Origin: an uncultured Prevotella sp.
GTDB taxonomy: Bacteria > Bacteroidota > Bacteroidia > Bacteroidales > Bacteroidaceae
Direction of reading: 5' to 3'
DNA: 10,214 nucleotides
Assembly (NCBI GenBank): GCA_937906765.1
Contig: CALCUV010000354.1
Location: 1 to 10,214, forward strand
The notes below the pieces were generated by a model, which worked only from the letters and a program-made list of their open reading frames with translations, was not told the origin of the DNA and did no database searches. Below are positions 1 through 7,181 of the stretch, piece by piece (the first letter of the stretch is position 1; every line of letters begins with the position of its first letter). The position numbers and the translations under genes are program-made.

Positions 1-266
1 CGTGGCATCGAGGCAGTGATGGCAAGGATCATTGCGATATTGATGTGGCTATTGCTACCGAGCATATAGCACTTGCCGCCGCCGAGCAGGGATTGGGTAC
101 TTGCTGGGTGTGTAACTTCAATCGTGAAGAACTCTTCAATCAGTTTGAAATCCCCGAATACCTTGAACCTATCGTAATCATCCCCATCGGATACCCCGCA
201 GATGAGACCAAGGAAAAGCAACGTAAACCCATGGATGAATTGATGATAAAACTAGATAAGAAATAA
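1..266 (+). CDS. Nitroreductase family protein, C-terminal part (5' end outside window)
   Basis: The reading frame is already open at the left edge (first full codon at base 3) and stops with TAA at 264-266, giving about 87 C-terminal residues. A GTG at 45 is an internal valine, not a start. The visible stretch has features of FMN-dependent nitroreductases: an acidic run ending in a helix (D-V-A-I-A-T-E-H), then GLGTCWVCNF, then PEYLEPIVIIPIGYPAD, which is the usual end of the fold, and a short charged tail with KQRKPMDEL. Family members use NAD(P)H and FMN to reduce nitro compounds, quinones or related electron acceptors in the cytoplasm. The natural substrate cannot be told from this fragment. 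It lies 68 bp upstream of nadE on the same strand, so read-through is possible but no functional link is evident. The family is clear; the exact subfamily is not. Confidence 0.85.
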   Translation, partial: WHRGSDGKDHCDIDVAIATEHIALAAAEQGLGTCWVCNFNREELFNQFEIPEYLEPIVIIPIGYPADETKEKQRKPMDELMIKLDKK

Positions 267-282
267 ATCAACTAACCACTCT

Positions 283-331
283 GTCAACCTTTCACCATTA
301 CCCCTTAACCTTTCACCTTTCATCTTTCCCA
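283..331. repeat. Degenerate 7-bp tandem repeat, about seven units, consensus TTTCACC
   Basis: Read in steps of seven from 283, the units are GTCAACC, TTTCACC, ATTACCC, CTTAACC, TTTCACC, TTTCATC and TTTCCCA. The exact 11-mer AACCTTTCACC occurs at 286-296 and again at 307-317, three periods apart. The + strand of this stretch contains a single G. The array fills most of the gap between the nitroreductase stop and nadE and ends three bases before the nadE ATG, so it also occupies the ribosome-binding region. Confidence 0.7.
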
Positions 332-334
332 ACC

Positions 335-2254
335 ATGTATGGATTTATAAAATTAGCCGCCGCACTCCCCCAAGTTACCGTAGCAAATTGCACGCAAAAT
401 GCTCAGCATATCATTTCGTTGTTACAACAAGCCGAAGAGCAAAATGTGAGTGTCGTATGCTTCCCCGAATTAAGCATAACGGGAGCAACATGCAACGACC
501 TATTCTTTCAACGTCCCCTTATTGAAGCGGCAAACAAAGAGTTGCGTAACATCGTAGAAACAACATCAACACTCACGACTTTTGCCATCGTGGGGGCACC
601 TCTGCTCTACAACCAACAACTCTACAATTGTGCAATCGTAATTGGAAAAGGAAAAGTGTGGGGCGTAGTACCCAAAACGTATCTCGCCAACCATGGTGAA
701 GCATCTGAAACACGATGGTTCTCCTCGGGAGCAACATTAACCCCAGAAGCACATATTCAAATTGGCGAAGTACAAGTTCCATTCTCATCTAACCAATTAT
801 TCTCGACACCCGACTTCACCTTCGGCATTGCTTTTGGCAACGATGTCTTGGCGCCACTCTCAACGTCAACTTCTCTATCTCTGGCTGGAGCTGACGTCAT
901 TTTCACACCTTCAGCCTTCCCCGAAAGTGCTGGACGCCACGAAATGCTTCGTTCTTTATTGCTTAACCAAAGTAAAAAAGACATCAGCGCACTCATCTGT
1001 ACCTCAGCTGGATATGGAGAAAGCACACAAGACCTCGTCCTTTCTGGAAAAGCATTTATTACGGAGAAGGGAGAAATGATTAACGAAGGGAAGCGATTCA
1101 CTCATGCCGAGCAACTCATCACTGGTGAAATTGACATTGAGCGTCTTCGCCATGCACGCCTTGAGAATAGTCTCTTTAAGCAGTCTTCAACACTTGCAAA
1201 CGGAGTCCGTCCCCTTCATACACAACTCCCCTTCAATGCGCCCTCACTCATGACCTTGGAACGTCGTTATAACGCCCTACCCTTTATTCCCTCAAGTGAA
1301 CAGGAACGCATGGAGCGTTGCGAGGAAATATTTAACATCCAGGTAGAAGGACTCATGAAGCGCCTTCAGCACACACATAGTAACAATGTGGTAATTGGTA
1401 TAAGTGGCGGACTTGACTCCACACTTGCACTACTTGTAACAGTGCGTGCTTTCGACGCTTTGGGAATCTCAAGAGGCAATATTTACGGCATCACTATGCC
1501 TGGGTTCGGCACTACTGACCGCACCTATCAGAATGCATTAGAAATGATGAAGCAATTGGAGATTTCTACACTTGAAATCCCCATTGCCAATGCCGTAATG
1601 CAACACTTTGCCGATATTCACCACGATCCTGCAAAGCACGACGTGACATACGAAAACAGTCAGGCACGTGAACGCACGCAAATCCTTATGGACTTCGCTA
1701 ATAGCAAGGGGGCAATGGTCATCGGCACAGGCGACCTCTCAGAACTTGCCCTTGGTTGGGCAACTTACAATGGCGACCACATGTCAATGTACGGCGTAAA
1801 CGGATCAGTACCAAAGACACTCGTGAAGCACTTGGTCATCCATGAAGCACTCGCAACCGAAAATGAAATAGTGCGTAACACCCTTTTGGATGTCGTCAAC
1901 ACCCCCATCTCACCCGAACTCATCCCTGCCGCTACGGATGGCACGATAAAGCAAAAAACTGAAGACCTCGTTGGTCCCTACGAACTACACGACTTCTTCC
2001 TATATCATACCCTGCGCAACGGATTCACTCCTGAGAAAATACATTTCATTGCCGAGCAAACCTTCCAGGGCATTTACGATTCCGCCACCATCACCCACTG
2101 GTTCAACACCTTCACTCGTCGCTTCTTTATGCAACAATTCAAACGTAGTTGCCTCCCTGATGGTCCCAAAGTAGGCAGTTGCTCACTTTCACCTCGAGGA
2201 GATTGGCGCATGCCCACTGATGCGGATAGTAAGCATTGGAAATTAGAATCTTAA
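335..2254 (+). CDS. nadE: NAD(+) synthetase, two-domain form with a degenerate glutaminase domain
   Basis: This 639-residue protein catalyses the last step of NAD synthesis: ATP-dependent amidation of nicotinic acid adenine dinucleotide in the cytoplasm. Residues about 1-280 form a nitrilase-like amidase domain that normally releases ammonia from glutamine. Residues about 325-639 form the synthetase. The synthetase is intact: P-loop SGGLDS at 357-362, TMPGFGTTDRTY at 387-398, YENSQARERTQIL at 439-451, GTGDLSELALGW at 464-475 and SPRGDWRMP at 619-627. In the amidase half, Glu45 (FPELSITG) and Lys114 (VVPKTY) are present. The nucleophile motif, normally like VEICEDLW, reads IAFGNDVL, with Gly168 where the catalytic Cys should be. 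The enzyme is therefore predicted to depend on free ammonia. Length is normal for the two-domain family. The ATG at 335 fits the family N-terminus (YGFIKLAAA); no Shine-Dalgarno sequence precedes it. It stands alone, with a terminator after it. Confidence 0.95.
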   Translation: MYGFIKLAAALPQVTVANCTQNAQHIISLLQQAEEQNVSVVCFPELSITGATCNDLFFQRPLIEAANKELRNIVETTSTLTTFAIVGAPLLYNQQLYNCAIVIGKGKVWGVVPKTYLANHGEASETRWFSSGATLTPEAHIQIGEVQVPFSSNQLFSTPDFTFGIAFGNDVLAPLSTSTSLSLAGADVIFTPSAFPESAGRHEMLRSLLLNQSKKDISALICTSAGYGESTQDLVLSGKAFITEKGEMINEGKRFTHAEQLITGEIDIERLRHARLENSLFKQSSTLANGVRPLHTQLPFNAPSLMTLERRYNALPFIPSSEQERMERCEEIFNIQVEGLMKRLQHTHSNNVVIGISGGLDSTLALLVTVRAFDALGISRGNIYGITMPGFGTTDRTYQNALEMMKQLEISTLEIPIANAVMQHFADIHHDPAKHDVTYENSQARERTQILMDFANSKGAMVIGTGDLSELALGWATYNGDHMSMYGVNGSVPKTLVKHLVIHEALATENEIVRNTLLDVVNTPISPELIPAATDGTIKQKTEDLVGPYELHDFFLYHTLRNGFTPEKIHFIAEQTFQGIYDSATITHWFNTFTRRFFMQQFKRSCLPDGPKVGSCSLSPRGDWRMPTDADSKHWKLES

Positions 2255-2271
2255 ATATATTGTAAACAATT

Positions 2272-2306
2272 AAGAGCAAAGAAGTTAACCTCTTTGCTCT
2301 TTTATT
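2272..2306 (+). terminator. Rho-independent terminator after nadE
   Basis: A perfect 11-bp stem, AAGAGCAAAGA (2272-2282) with TCTTTGCTCTT (2291-2301), has an 8-nt loop and is followed by a T-rich tract. It starts 18 bp after the nadE stop. It lies between convergent genes and could also stop leftward transcription from metA, although the T-run on that strand is poorer. Confidence 0.85.
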
Positions 2307-2361
2307 ATATTTGAATTCTTGACAATTACTAAATTAAAGAAATCAAGAAACGAAAATTTAT

Positions 2362-3207
2362 TTAATCTACTTTTTGTAAAATATTTATCCAATTACGGAA
2401 AAACTGACAACATGAATCTTTCCAGGAATAATCGACGCCTTGCTCGGGCGCGTTATTAAGATAATAATTTTTAGGTGGAGATATCTTTTCCCCCTTTTCT
2501 AGATCCCTGAGATATTCATTATGAAGGGTGTATGGTTCATATTCAAGATGACCAACAACGTACACCTCGCGACCATCATTAGAAATCATAATTCCAACCC
2601 CAGTCTCATCACTTTCTGCAAGGACTTGACATGCTGGGGGGAAATCTATTTTGTGAACTTCCGTATGGCGACTATTAGGCATCTGAAATTGAGGGTGTAA
2701 TCCCTTCATGAGAGGATGTTGTTTCAACGAACGATGGGAGAAAATACCGAAGCACTTATCTGGTAAATCATACTTTGGTATTCCAAAATGATAATACATC
2801 GCCGCTTGTGCTCCCCAGCAAATGTAGAGCGAAGACGAGACATGAGTCGTTGCCCATCCCATAATTTCTTTTAGTTGGGACCAATAACGCACTTGTTCAA
2901 AATCAAGAGCTTCAAGAGGAGCTCCTGTTACAATCAAACCATTATAAGAACCATTCTTATATTCCTCAAAATCTGAATAATATGAATCAACATATTCTTG
3001 AGGTGTAGTCTTATAGGTTTGACCAGAAATTTTCATAGGCAACAATTCTACATCTACATCCTGAAAATTCAAGGAACGACAAAAATCCTCTTCCGTCACT
3101 TGCTTCATTGGCATAATATTCAGAAAGAGGATGCGCAAAGCACTCTTTGGTGGCCTTTCATTGGATACAAATGGTAAATATGTTAGTGGTAAGTTTGTAT
3201 ATACCAT
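2362..3207 (-). CDS. metA: Homoserine O-acyltransferase, MetA/MetAA type, short form, probably acetyl-CoA dependent
   Basis: This 281-residue enzyme belongs to the class-I amidotransferase-like MetA family. It activates the hydroxyl of homoserine (O-acetyl- or O-succinylhomoserine) for methionine synthesis. Visible landmarks are LRILFLNIMP (24-33), LIVTGAPLEALDF (91-103), the nucleophile Cys130 in YICWGAQAA, NSRHTEV (178-184), His220 and Glu222 of the catalytic set in VVGHLEYEP, and RDLEKG (234-239). Glu99 sits at the position where Glu favours acetyl-CoA and Gly favours succinyl-CoA in characterised MetA enzymes, so the product is probably O-acetylhomoserine. It is shorter than the usual 300-310 residues: the N-terminal block before the first strand is about 12-15 residues shorter and the usual C-terminal tail is missing. 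An in-frame TAA upstream excludes a longer start. A serine O-acyltransferase role, known in some short lactobacillus homologues, is an alternative. It follows the ABC-F gene by 55 bp on the same strand. Confidence 0.88.
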   Translation of the reverse strand: MVYTNLPLTYLPFVSNERPPKSALRILFLNIMPMKQVTEEDFCRSLNFQDVDVELLPMKISGQTYKTTPQEYVDSYYSDFEEYKNGSYNGLIVTGAPLEALDFEQVRYWSQLKEIMGWATTHVSSSLYICWGAQAAMYYHFGIPKYDLPDKCFGIFSHRSLKQHPLMKGLHPQFQMPNSRHTEVHKIDFPPACQVLAESDETGVGIMISNDGREVYVVGHLEYEPYTLHNEYLRDLEKGEKISPPKNYYLNNAPEQGVDYSWKDSCCQFFRNWINILQKVD

Positions 3208-3262
3208 GACGGAAGTTGTTAGTTAAATGAAAAACAAAATTTTACCTCACATGTCATTGTGT

Positions 3263-5200
3263 TTAGGTGAATTGCTCCATCTCCTCCATAGCAAGTTCCC
3301 ATTCTTCAACGACCTTATCTAATAGTTTCTTCAATGAAGCATGTTGTTCAAAAAGCGGCATTGATGTGGCGCCTTCAGGCGTTGCCAATTTATCCTCTAC
3401 TTCTGCAATTAAGGACTCTATTCGCTCTATTTCCAGTTCAGCATCATTCACACGTCGCTCTGCTTTCTTCACTAACTTTGAACGCTCTTTTTGTTGCTCA
3501 TAACTAAGTTTTCCTTCTGTCGAAGCTGAGGATGAGATGGACGTTGAAACATTTGATTGTTTGGGAAGAGACGAGGAAATTTGCTCAAGACTTTCAATGT
3601 CTTTCTTCTTCAAGAAATCATAAATACCGCCGATATATTCGCGTACAACTCCCCCACCAAATTCATAGACCTTTGAAACAAGCCCGTCCAAAAATTCACG
3701 ATCATGACTCACCACAATAACAGTGCCGTCAAAAGCCAAAATTGCCTCTTTAAGCACATCCTTAGTGCGCAAATCAAGGTGATTGGTGGGTTCGTCAAGA
3801 ATCAAGAAATTGACGGGTTCAAGTAAGAGTTTTATCATTGCCAATCGACTACGCTCTCCACCAGAAAGGACTTTCACCTTTTTATCTGCAGCTTCTCCAC
3901 CAAACATAAATGCACCGAGAATATCGCGTATTTTGAGTCGCACTTCGCCACGTGCTACATAGTCGATGGTTTCAAAGACTGTTAAATTTTCATCTAAAAG
4001 TTGCGCTTGATTTTGTGCATAGTACCCAATATTCACATTGTGACCAATTTTTAAAGAACCTCCGTGCGGAATTTCTTGCATAATGCACTTGACCAAAGTT
4101 GACTTACCTTCACCATTTTTACCCACGAAGGCAACTTTTTCACCTCGCTTAATGGTTAAATCTACTTTGCTAAAAACACAATGCTCACCATAATCCTTAC
4201 GCACTTGCTCACAAATCACTGGATAGTCGCCACTACGCAAACATGGAGGAAATTTTAAACGAAGTGCTGAGTTGTCAACTTCATCAACTTCTATAGGCAC
4301 TATGCGCTCCAATTGTTTAATGCGACTTTGCACCTGAACGGCTTTAGTTGCCTTATAGCGGAAACGTTCAATAAAATCCTTAATATCAGCAATTTCCTTC
4401 TGCTGATTTTCGTAAGCACGAAGTTGTTGCTCGCGTCTCTCTGCGCGGAGTTTAACGGAATCATTGTAAGCAACCTTATAATCAACAACCTTTCCGCAAG
4501 AAATCTCCAACGTGCGGTTTGTTACATTATTTATAAATGCGCGGTCATGGCTTACAAGAATTACTGCACCACTTGACTTTTGCAAAAATTGCTCTAACCA
4601 TCTAATACTTTCTATATCCAGATGATTCGTAGGTTCGTCAAGCAATAAAACTTCAGGACGTTGCAATAGTAATTTTGCTAACTCAATGCGCATGCGCCAA
4701 CCTCCTGAAAACTCCTTTGTTGGACGTGAGAAATCTGAAATAGAAAACCCCAATCCTTGAAGCGTGCGTTCCATTTCTGCGCGGTAATTCATGCCACCTA
4801 TCATCTGAAAATACTCAGACTTATGCGTAAAAATCTCCACGAGTTCCATATATTCAGGAGTCTCGTAGTCAGTACGTTCTGAGAGTTCATTTCCCAACCG
4901 CTCAATCTCCGCTTGCATGCTATGAACGTGATTAAATGCCTTCTCTGTCTCTTCAAGCACGGTACAATCATCTGTAAGAACCATTACCTGAGGTAAATAA
5001 CCAAGTGTTACATTACGTTGGAGTGCAACATTACCAGAGGTGGGTTGTTGAAGTCCAGCCATAATTTTTAGCATCGTTGACTTACCTGCACCATTTTTAC
5101 CCACCAAAGCAATACGATCTTTGGCGTTAACAACAAAAGAGACGTCACTAAATAAAGGACGTGCTGAAAATTCTACAGAGAGAGATTCTACTGAAAGCAC
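3263..5200 (-). CDS. ABC-F family ATPase (duplicated ABC protein, ribosome-associated type)
   Basis: This 645-residue soluble protein has two ABC domains and no membrane segments. ABC1 has Walker A GKNGAGKST (about 34-42), signature SGGWR (165-169), Walker B VLLLDEPTNHLD (184-195) and H-loop SHDR (217-220). ABC2 has GKNGEGKST (360-368), SGGER (446-450), FLILDEPTNHLD (465-476) and SHDR (498-501). Between them is the P-site tRNA-interaction linker, a charged helix around 250-300 including RYKATKAVQVQSR. A basic/acidic coiled coil lies at about 565-645, after a Ser-rich spacer (542-560). ABC-F proteins bind the ribosomal E site and relieve stalled translation; some confer antibiotic resistance. 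This one looks like the housekeeping Bacteroidetes paralogue rather than a resistance type. The start is GTG at 5200: it gives the family N-terminus (LSVESLSVEF), an in-frame stop lies just upstream, and the next Met falls inside Walker A. metA follows 55 bp downstream. Confidence 0.93.
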   Translation of the reverse strand: MLSVESLSVEFSARPLFSDVSFVVNAKDRIALVGKNGAGKSTMLKIMAGLQQPTSGNVALQRNVTLGYLPQVMVLTDDCTVLEETEKAFNHVHSMQAEIERLGNELSERTDYETPEYMELVEIFTHKSEYFQMIGGMNYRAEMERTLQGLGFSISDFSRPTKEFSGGWRMRIELAKLLLQRPEVLLLDEPTNHLDIESIRWLEQFLQKSSGAVILVSHDRAFINNVTNRTLEISCGKVVDYKVAYNDSVKLRAERREQQLRAYENQQKEIADIKDFIERFRYKATKAVQVQSRIKQLERIVPIEVDEVDNSALRLKFPPCLRSGDYPVICEQVRKDYGEHCVFSKVDLTIKRGEKVAFVGKNGEGKSTLVKCIMQEIPHGGSLKIGHNVNIGYYAQNQAQLLDENLTVFETIDYVARGEVRLKIRDILGAFMFGGEAADKKVKVLSGGERSRLAMIKLLLEPVNFLILDEPTNHLDLRTKDVLKEAILAFDGTVIVVSHDREFLDGLVSKVYEFGGGVVREYIGGIYDFLKKKDIESLEQISSSLPKQSNVSTSISSSASTEGKLSYEQQKERSKLVKKAERRVNDAELEIERIESLIAEVEDKLATPEGATSMPLFEQHASLKKLLDKVVEEWELAMEEMEQFT

Positions 5201-5316
5201 TTTGGAGATAAAAAAGAGTTAGGATAAAGAGAGAAAAGGTATTGCTACTACATATAACTATCCTAGTTTTCAAGTTACATCAATAGCAATTCACAATATC
5301 CAAATTATTCAACATA

Positions 5317-5324
5317 CAAAATTA
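5317..5324 (-). promoter_or_regulatory. Candidate -7 promoter element for the ABC-F gene
   Basis: The - strand reads TAATTTTG, an exact match to the Bacteroidetes -7 consensus TAnnTTTG. It would place transcription start about 110 nt upstream of the GTG at 5200. No clear TTTG -33 element sits at the expected distance, so this is tentative. Confidence 0.4.
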
Positions 5325-5429
5325 AGCATTATTAATTAATTAGAAAAATTTGGAGAAATGATTTTACAATCGTTTCGATCAAACAACACATTCCGCAAAT
5401 CTTGCACATTTCTCAGCATTCGTAACTTA

Positions 5430-5457
5430 TTTGTCATTCAAAAAATCTGTATCTTTG
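5430..5457 (+). promoter_or_regulatory. Bacteroidetes-type promoter of mlaEF
   Basis: TATCTTTG (5450-5457) is an exact TAnnTTTG -7 element, and a TTTG -33 element lies at 5430-5433 with a 16-nt spacer, slightly short of the usual spacing. Transcription would start near 5463-5466, leaving a leader of about 30 nt before the ATG at 5497. The promoter overlaps any longer upstream version of the mlaE frame and so argues for the ATG start. Confidence 0.75.
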
Positions 5458-5496
5458 CAAGCACCAAAACTCAAACAAACGAAAAAGTTACTCTTT

Positions 5497-6240
5497 ATGG
5501 TATTAAAATATTTAGCAACTTTAGGACGTTATCTCCAATTAATGGGACGTACATTCTCACGCCCAGAACGAATGCGTATGTTCTTTAAACAATATCTCAA
5601 GGAGATGGAACAACTTGGGGTTGACTCCATAGGCATTGTTTTACTCATCTCATTCTTCATTGGTGCGGTAATTTGCATTCAAATTAAATTGAATATACAA
5701 TCACCATGGATGCCTCTTTGGGTTTCAGGTTATACAACACGTGAAATTATGCTTCTTGAATTTTCAAGTTCCATCATGTGTTTGATTCTTGCAGGAAAAG
5801 TAGGATCAAATATCGCCTCCGAATTAGGAACAATGCGCACTTCCCAACAGATAGATGCACTCGAAATCATGGGTGTAAACTCTGCATCATTTCTAATCTT
5901 ACCCAAAATTTTAGGGTTGCTCACGATGATTCCACTCTTGGTTATCTTCAGCACCTTTAGTGGCATAATCGGAGCTTACGCCACGGCATACATTGCTCAT
6001 ATTATCACGCCAGCCGACCTTACCGCAGGACTTCAATATGAATTCACGCAATGGTTCTTTTGGATGGGCATTATTAAAAGTTTTTTCTTTGCATTTATTA
6101 TTAGTAGTGTAAGCGCCTATTGTGGTTACACCGTCGAGGGCGGAAGCGTAGAAGTAGGTAAAGCATCCACTACAGCCGTCGTTACGAGTTCCATGCTCAT
6201 TCTTTTCTCCGACCTTTTCCTAACAAACATTCTATCTTAA
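5497..6240 (+). CDS. mlaE: MlaE/YrbE-family permease of an MCE phospholipid transporter
   Basis: This 247-residue inner-membrane protein is the permease of the Mla/MCE-type ABC transporter, which moves phospholipids between inner and outer membranes to keep outer-membrane lipid asymmetry. An amphipathic N-terminal helix carries SRPERMRMFFKQYL (21-34). Hydrophobic segments follow at about 44-62, 85-103, 131-170, 187-208 and 226-245. Family signatures are EFSSSIMCLILAGKVGSNIASE (88-109), the cytoplasmic coupling segment GTMRTSQQIDALEIMGV (111-127) and GYTVEGGSVEVGKAST (210-225). The frame is open further upstream to a TTG at 5431, but that codon lies inside the promoter, and the ATG at 5497 matches the family length. 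mlaF follows 46 bp downstream, so the two are very likely one operon. No MCE-domain partner (MlaD) is adjacent. Confidence 0.92.
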   Translation: MVLKYLATLGRYLQLMGRTFSRPERMRMFFKQYLKEMEQLGVDSIGIVLLISFFIGAVICIQIKLNIQSPWMPLWVSGYTTREIMLLEFSSSIMCLILAGKVGSNIASELGTMRTSQQIDALEIMGVNSASFLILPKILGLLTMIPLLVIFSTFSGIIGAYATAYIAHIITPADLTAGLQYEFTQWFFWMGIIKSFFFAFIISSVSAYCGYTVEGGSVEVGKASTTAVVTSSMLILFSDLFLTNILS

Positions 6241-6286
6241 AGTCGGGAAACTAACTTTGAACGTACATTATCTCCTTCATTTACAC

Positions 6287-7048
6287 ATGATAGAAGTAAC
6301 AAACCTCCATAAATCCTTTGGCAACAAACAAGTTTTAAAGGGAATCAATACTACATTTGAAAGCGGAAAAACAAACCTCATTATTGGTCAAAGTGGTTCA
6401 GGAAAAACCGTATTAATGAAGTGTCTTGTCGGTCTACTCCAACCCACGCAAGGAACTGTTATTTATGACGGACGCAATCTCTTACAAATGAATAAAAAAG
6501 AGCGCGCCGCTTTACGTCGAGAGATGGGCATGATTTTTCAAAGCGCTGCGTTATTTGATTCGCTATCAGTGCTTGAAAATGTTATGTTCCCCCTTGACAT
6601 GTTTTCTCAAGACAATGTTAAAGAACGTATGCGTCGCGCACGATTTTGTCTTGACCATGTTAACCTTCTTGACGCTGAACATAAATATCCAGGCGAACTT
6701 TCAGGAGGTATGCAAAAACGAGTAGCAATAGCACGTGCCATTGCCCTAAATCCACGCTACCTTTTTTGTGACGAACCGAATTCAGGTCTCGACCCTAAGA
6801 CTTCGCTCATCATTGACGCCCTCATCAGTGATATTACAAGAGAGTTTAACACAACAACCATCATCAACACCCACGACATGAACTCCGTAATGGGCATTGG
6901 TGAACATATCATTTATATAAACCAAGGAAACAATGAATGGGAGGGAACGAATAAACAAGTAGTTAATTCCTCCAACGAATCACTTATTGACTTCGTCTTT
7001 GCAAGTGACTTATTAAAACAAGCACGCGAAAACATCAAGAAGCAATAG
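6287..7048 (+). CDS. mlaF: MlaF-type ATP-binding protein of the MCE phospholipid transporter
   Basis: This 253-residue cytoplasmic ATPase energises MlaE. All ABC landmarks are present: Walker A GQSGSGKT (34-41), Q-loop at Gln85 (MIFQSAALF), signature LSGGM (138-142) followed by QKRVAIARAIAL, Walker B YLFCDEP (158-164) with catalytic Glu163, D-loop SGLDP (166-170) and switch His196 (NTHDM). The DEPNSGLDP variant replaces the more common DEPTSGLDP. The start is ATG at 6287, which gives MIEVTNLHKSFG. An in-frame TTG at 6257 would add ten residues with no family counterpart. The gene is 46 bp behind mlaE on the same strand and ends 73 bp before a strong terminator, so the transcript contains just these two genes. 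The usual MCE subunit and outer-membrane partner must be encoded elsewhere. Confidence 0.93.
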   Translation: MIEVTNLHKSFGNKQVLKGINTTFESGKTNLIIGQSGSGKTVLMKCLVGLLQPTQGTVIYDGRNLLQMNKKERAALRREMGMIFQSAALFDSLSVLENVMFPLDMFSQDNVKERMRRARFCLDHVNLLDAEHKYPGELSGGMQKRVAIARAIALNPRYLFCDEPNSGLDPKTSLIIDALISDITREFNTTTIINTHDMNSVMGIGEHIIYINQGNNEWEGTNKQVVNSSNESLIDFVFASDLLKQARENIKKQ

Positions 7049-7121
7049 TTTCAAAAGCAACTTTAGTCAAAGCACTAAGTCGCGTTCTAAAAAACTTATG
7101 GTTAATTTTTTTGCTATCAAA

Positions 7122-7166
7122 AATAAGAGTGGGACCTCGCAAGATCCCACTCTTATTATTTTATAT
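7122..7166. terminator. Bidirectional terminator between mlaF and the nucleotidylyltransferase gene
   Basis: A perfect 13-bp stem, AATAAGAGTGGGA (7122-7134) with TCCCACTCTTATT (7145-7157), encloses a 10-nt loop. On the + strand it is followed by ATTTTATATTT; on the - strand it is followed by a T-rich tract beginning TTTGATAGC and then seven T. It serves mlaF from the left and the leftward gene ending at 7182 from the right. Confidence 0.92.
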
Positions 7167-7181
7167 TTGTAGTTACGTAAA

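Noticed and set aside
757..1101. Open frame on the - strand inside nadE, 114 codons
   Set aside because: It lies wholly antisense to the conserved nadE coding sequence, has no recognisable domain and no promoter; it is a shadow of codon bias.
2316..2349. Inverted repeat TTCTTGA / TCAAGAA downstream of metA as a separate metA terminator
   Set aside because: The stem is only 7 bp with a 20-nt loop and no proper T-run on the - strand; the hairpin at 2272-2301 is a better candidate.
3208..3262. A separate promoter or terminator between the ABC-F gene and metA
   Set aside because: No TAnnTTTG match on the - strand and no hairpin with a T-run is visible in these 55 bp, so co-transcription is the simpler reading.
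5358..5588. Short + strand frame overlapping the mlaE promoter and start
   Set aside because: It spans the -33/-7 promoter elements, runs out of frame into mlaE, and its product is low-complexity with no family resemblance.
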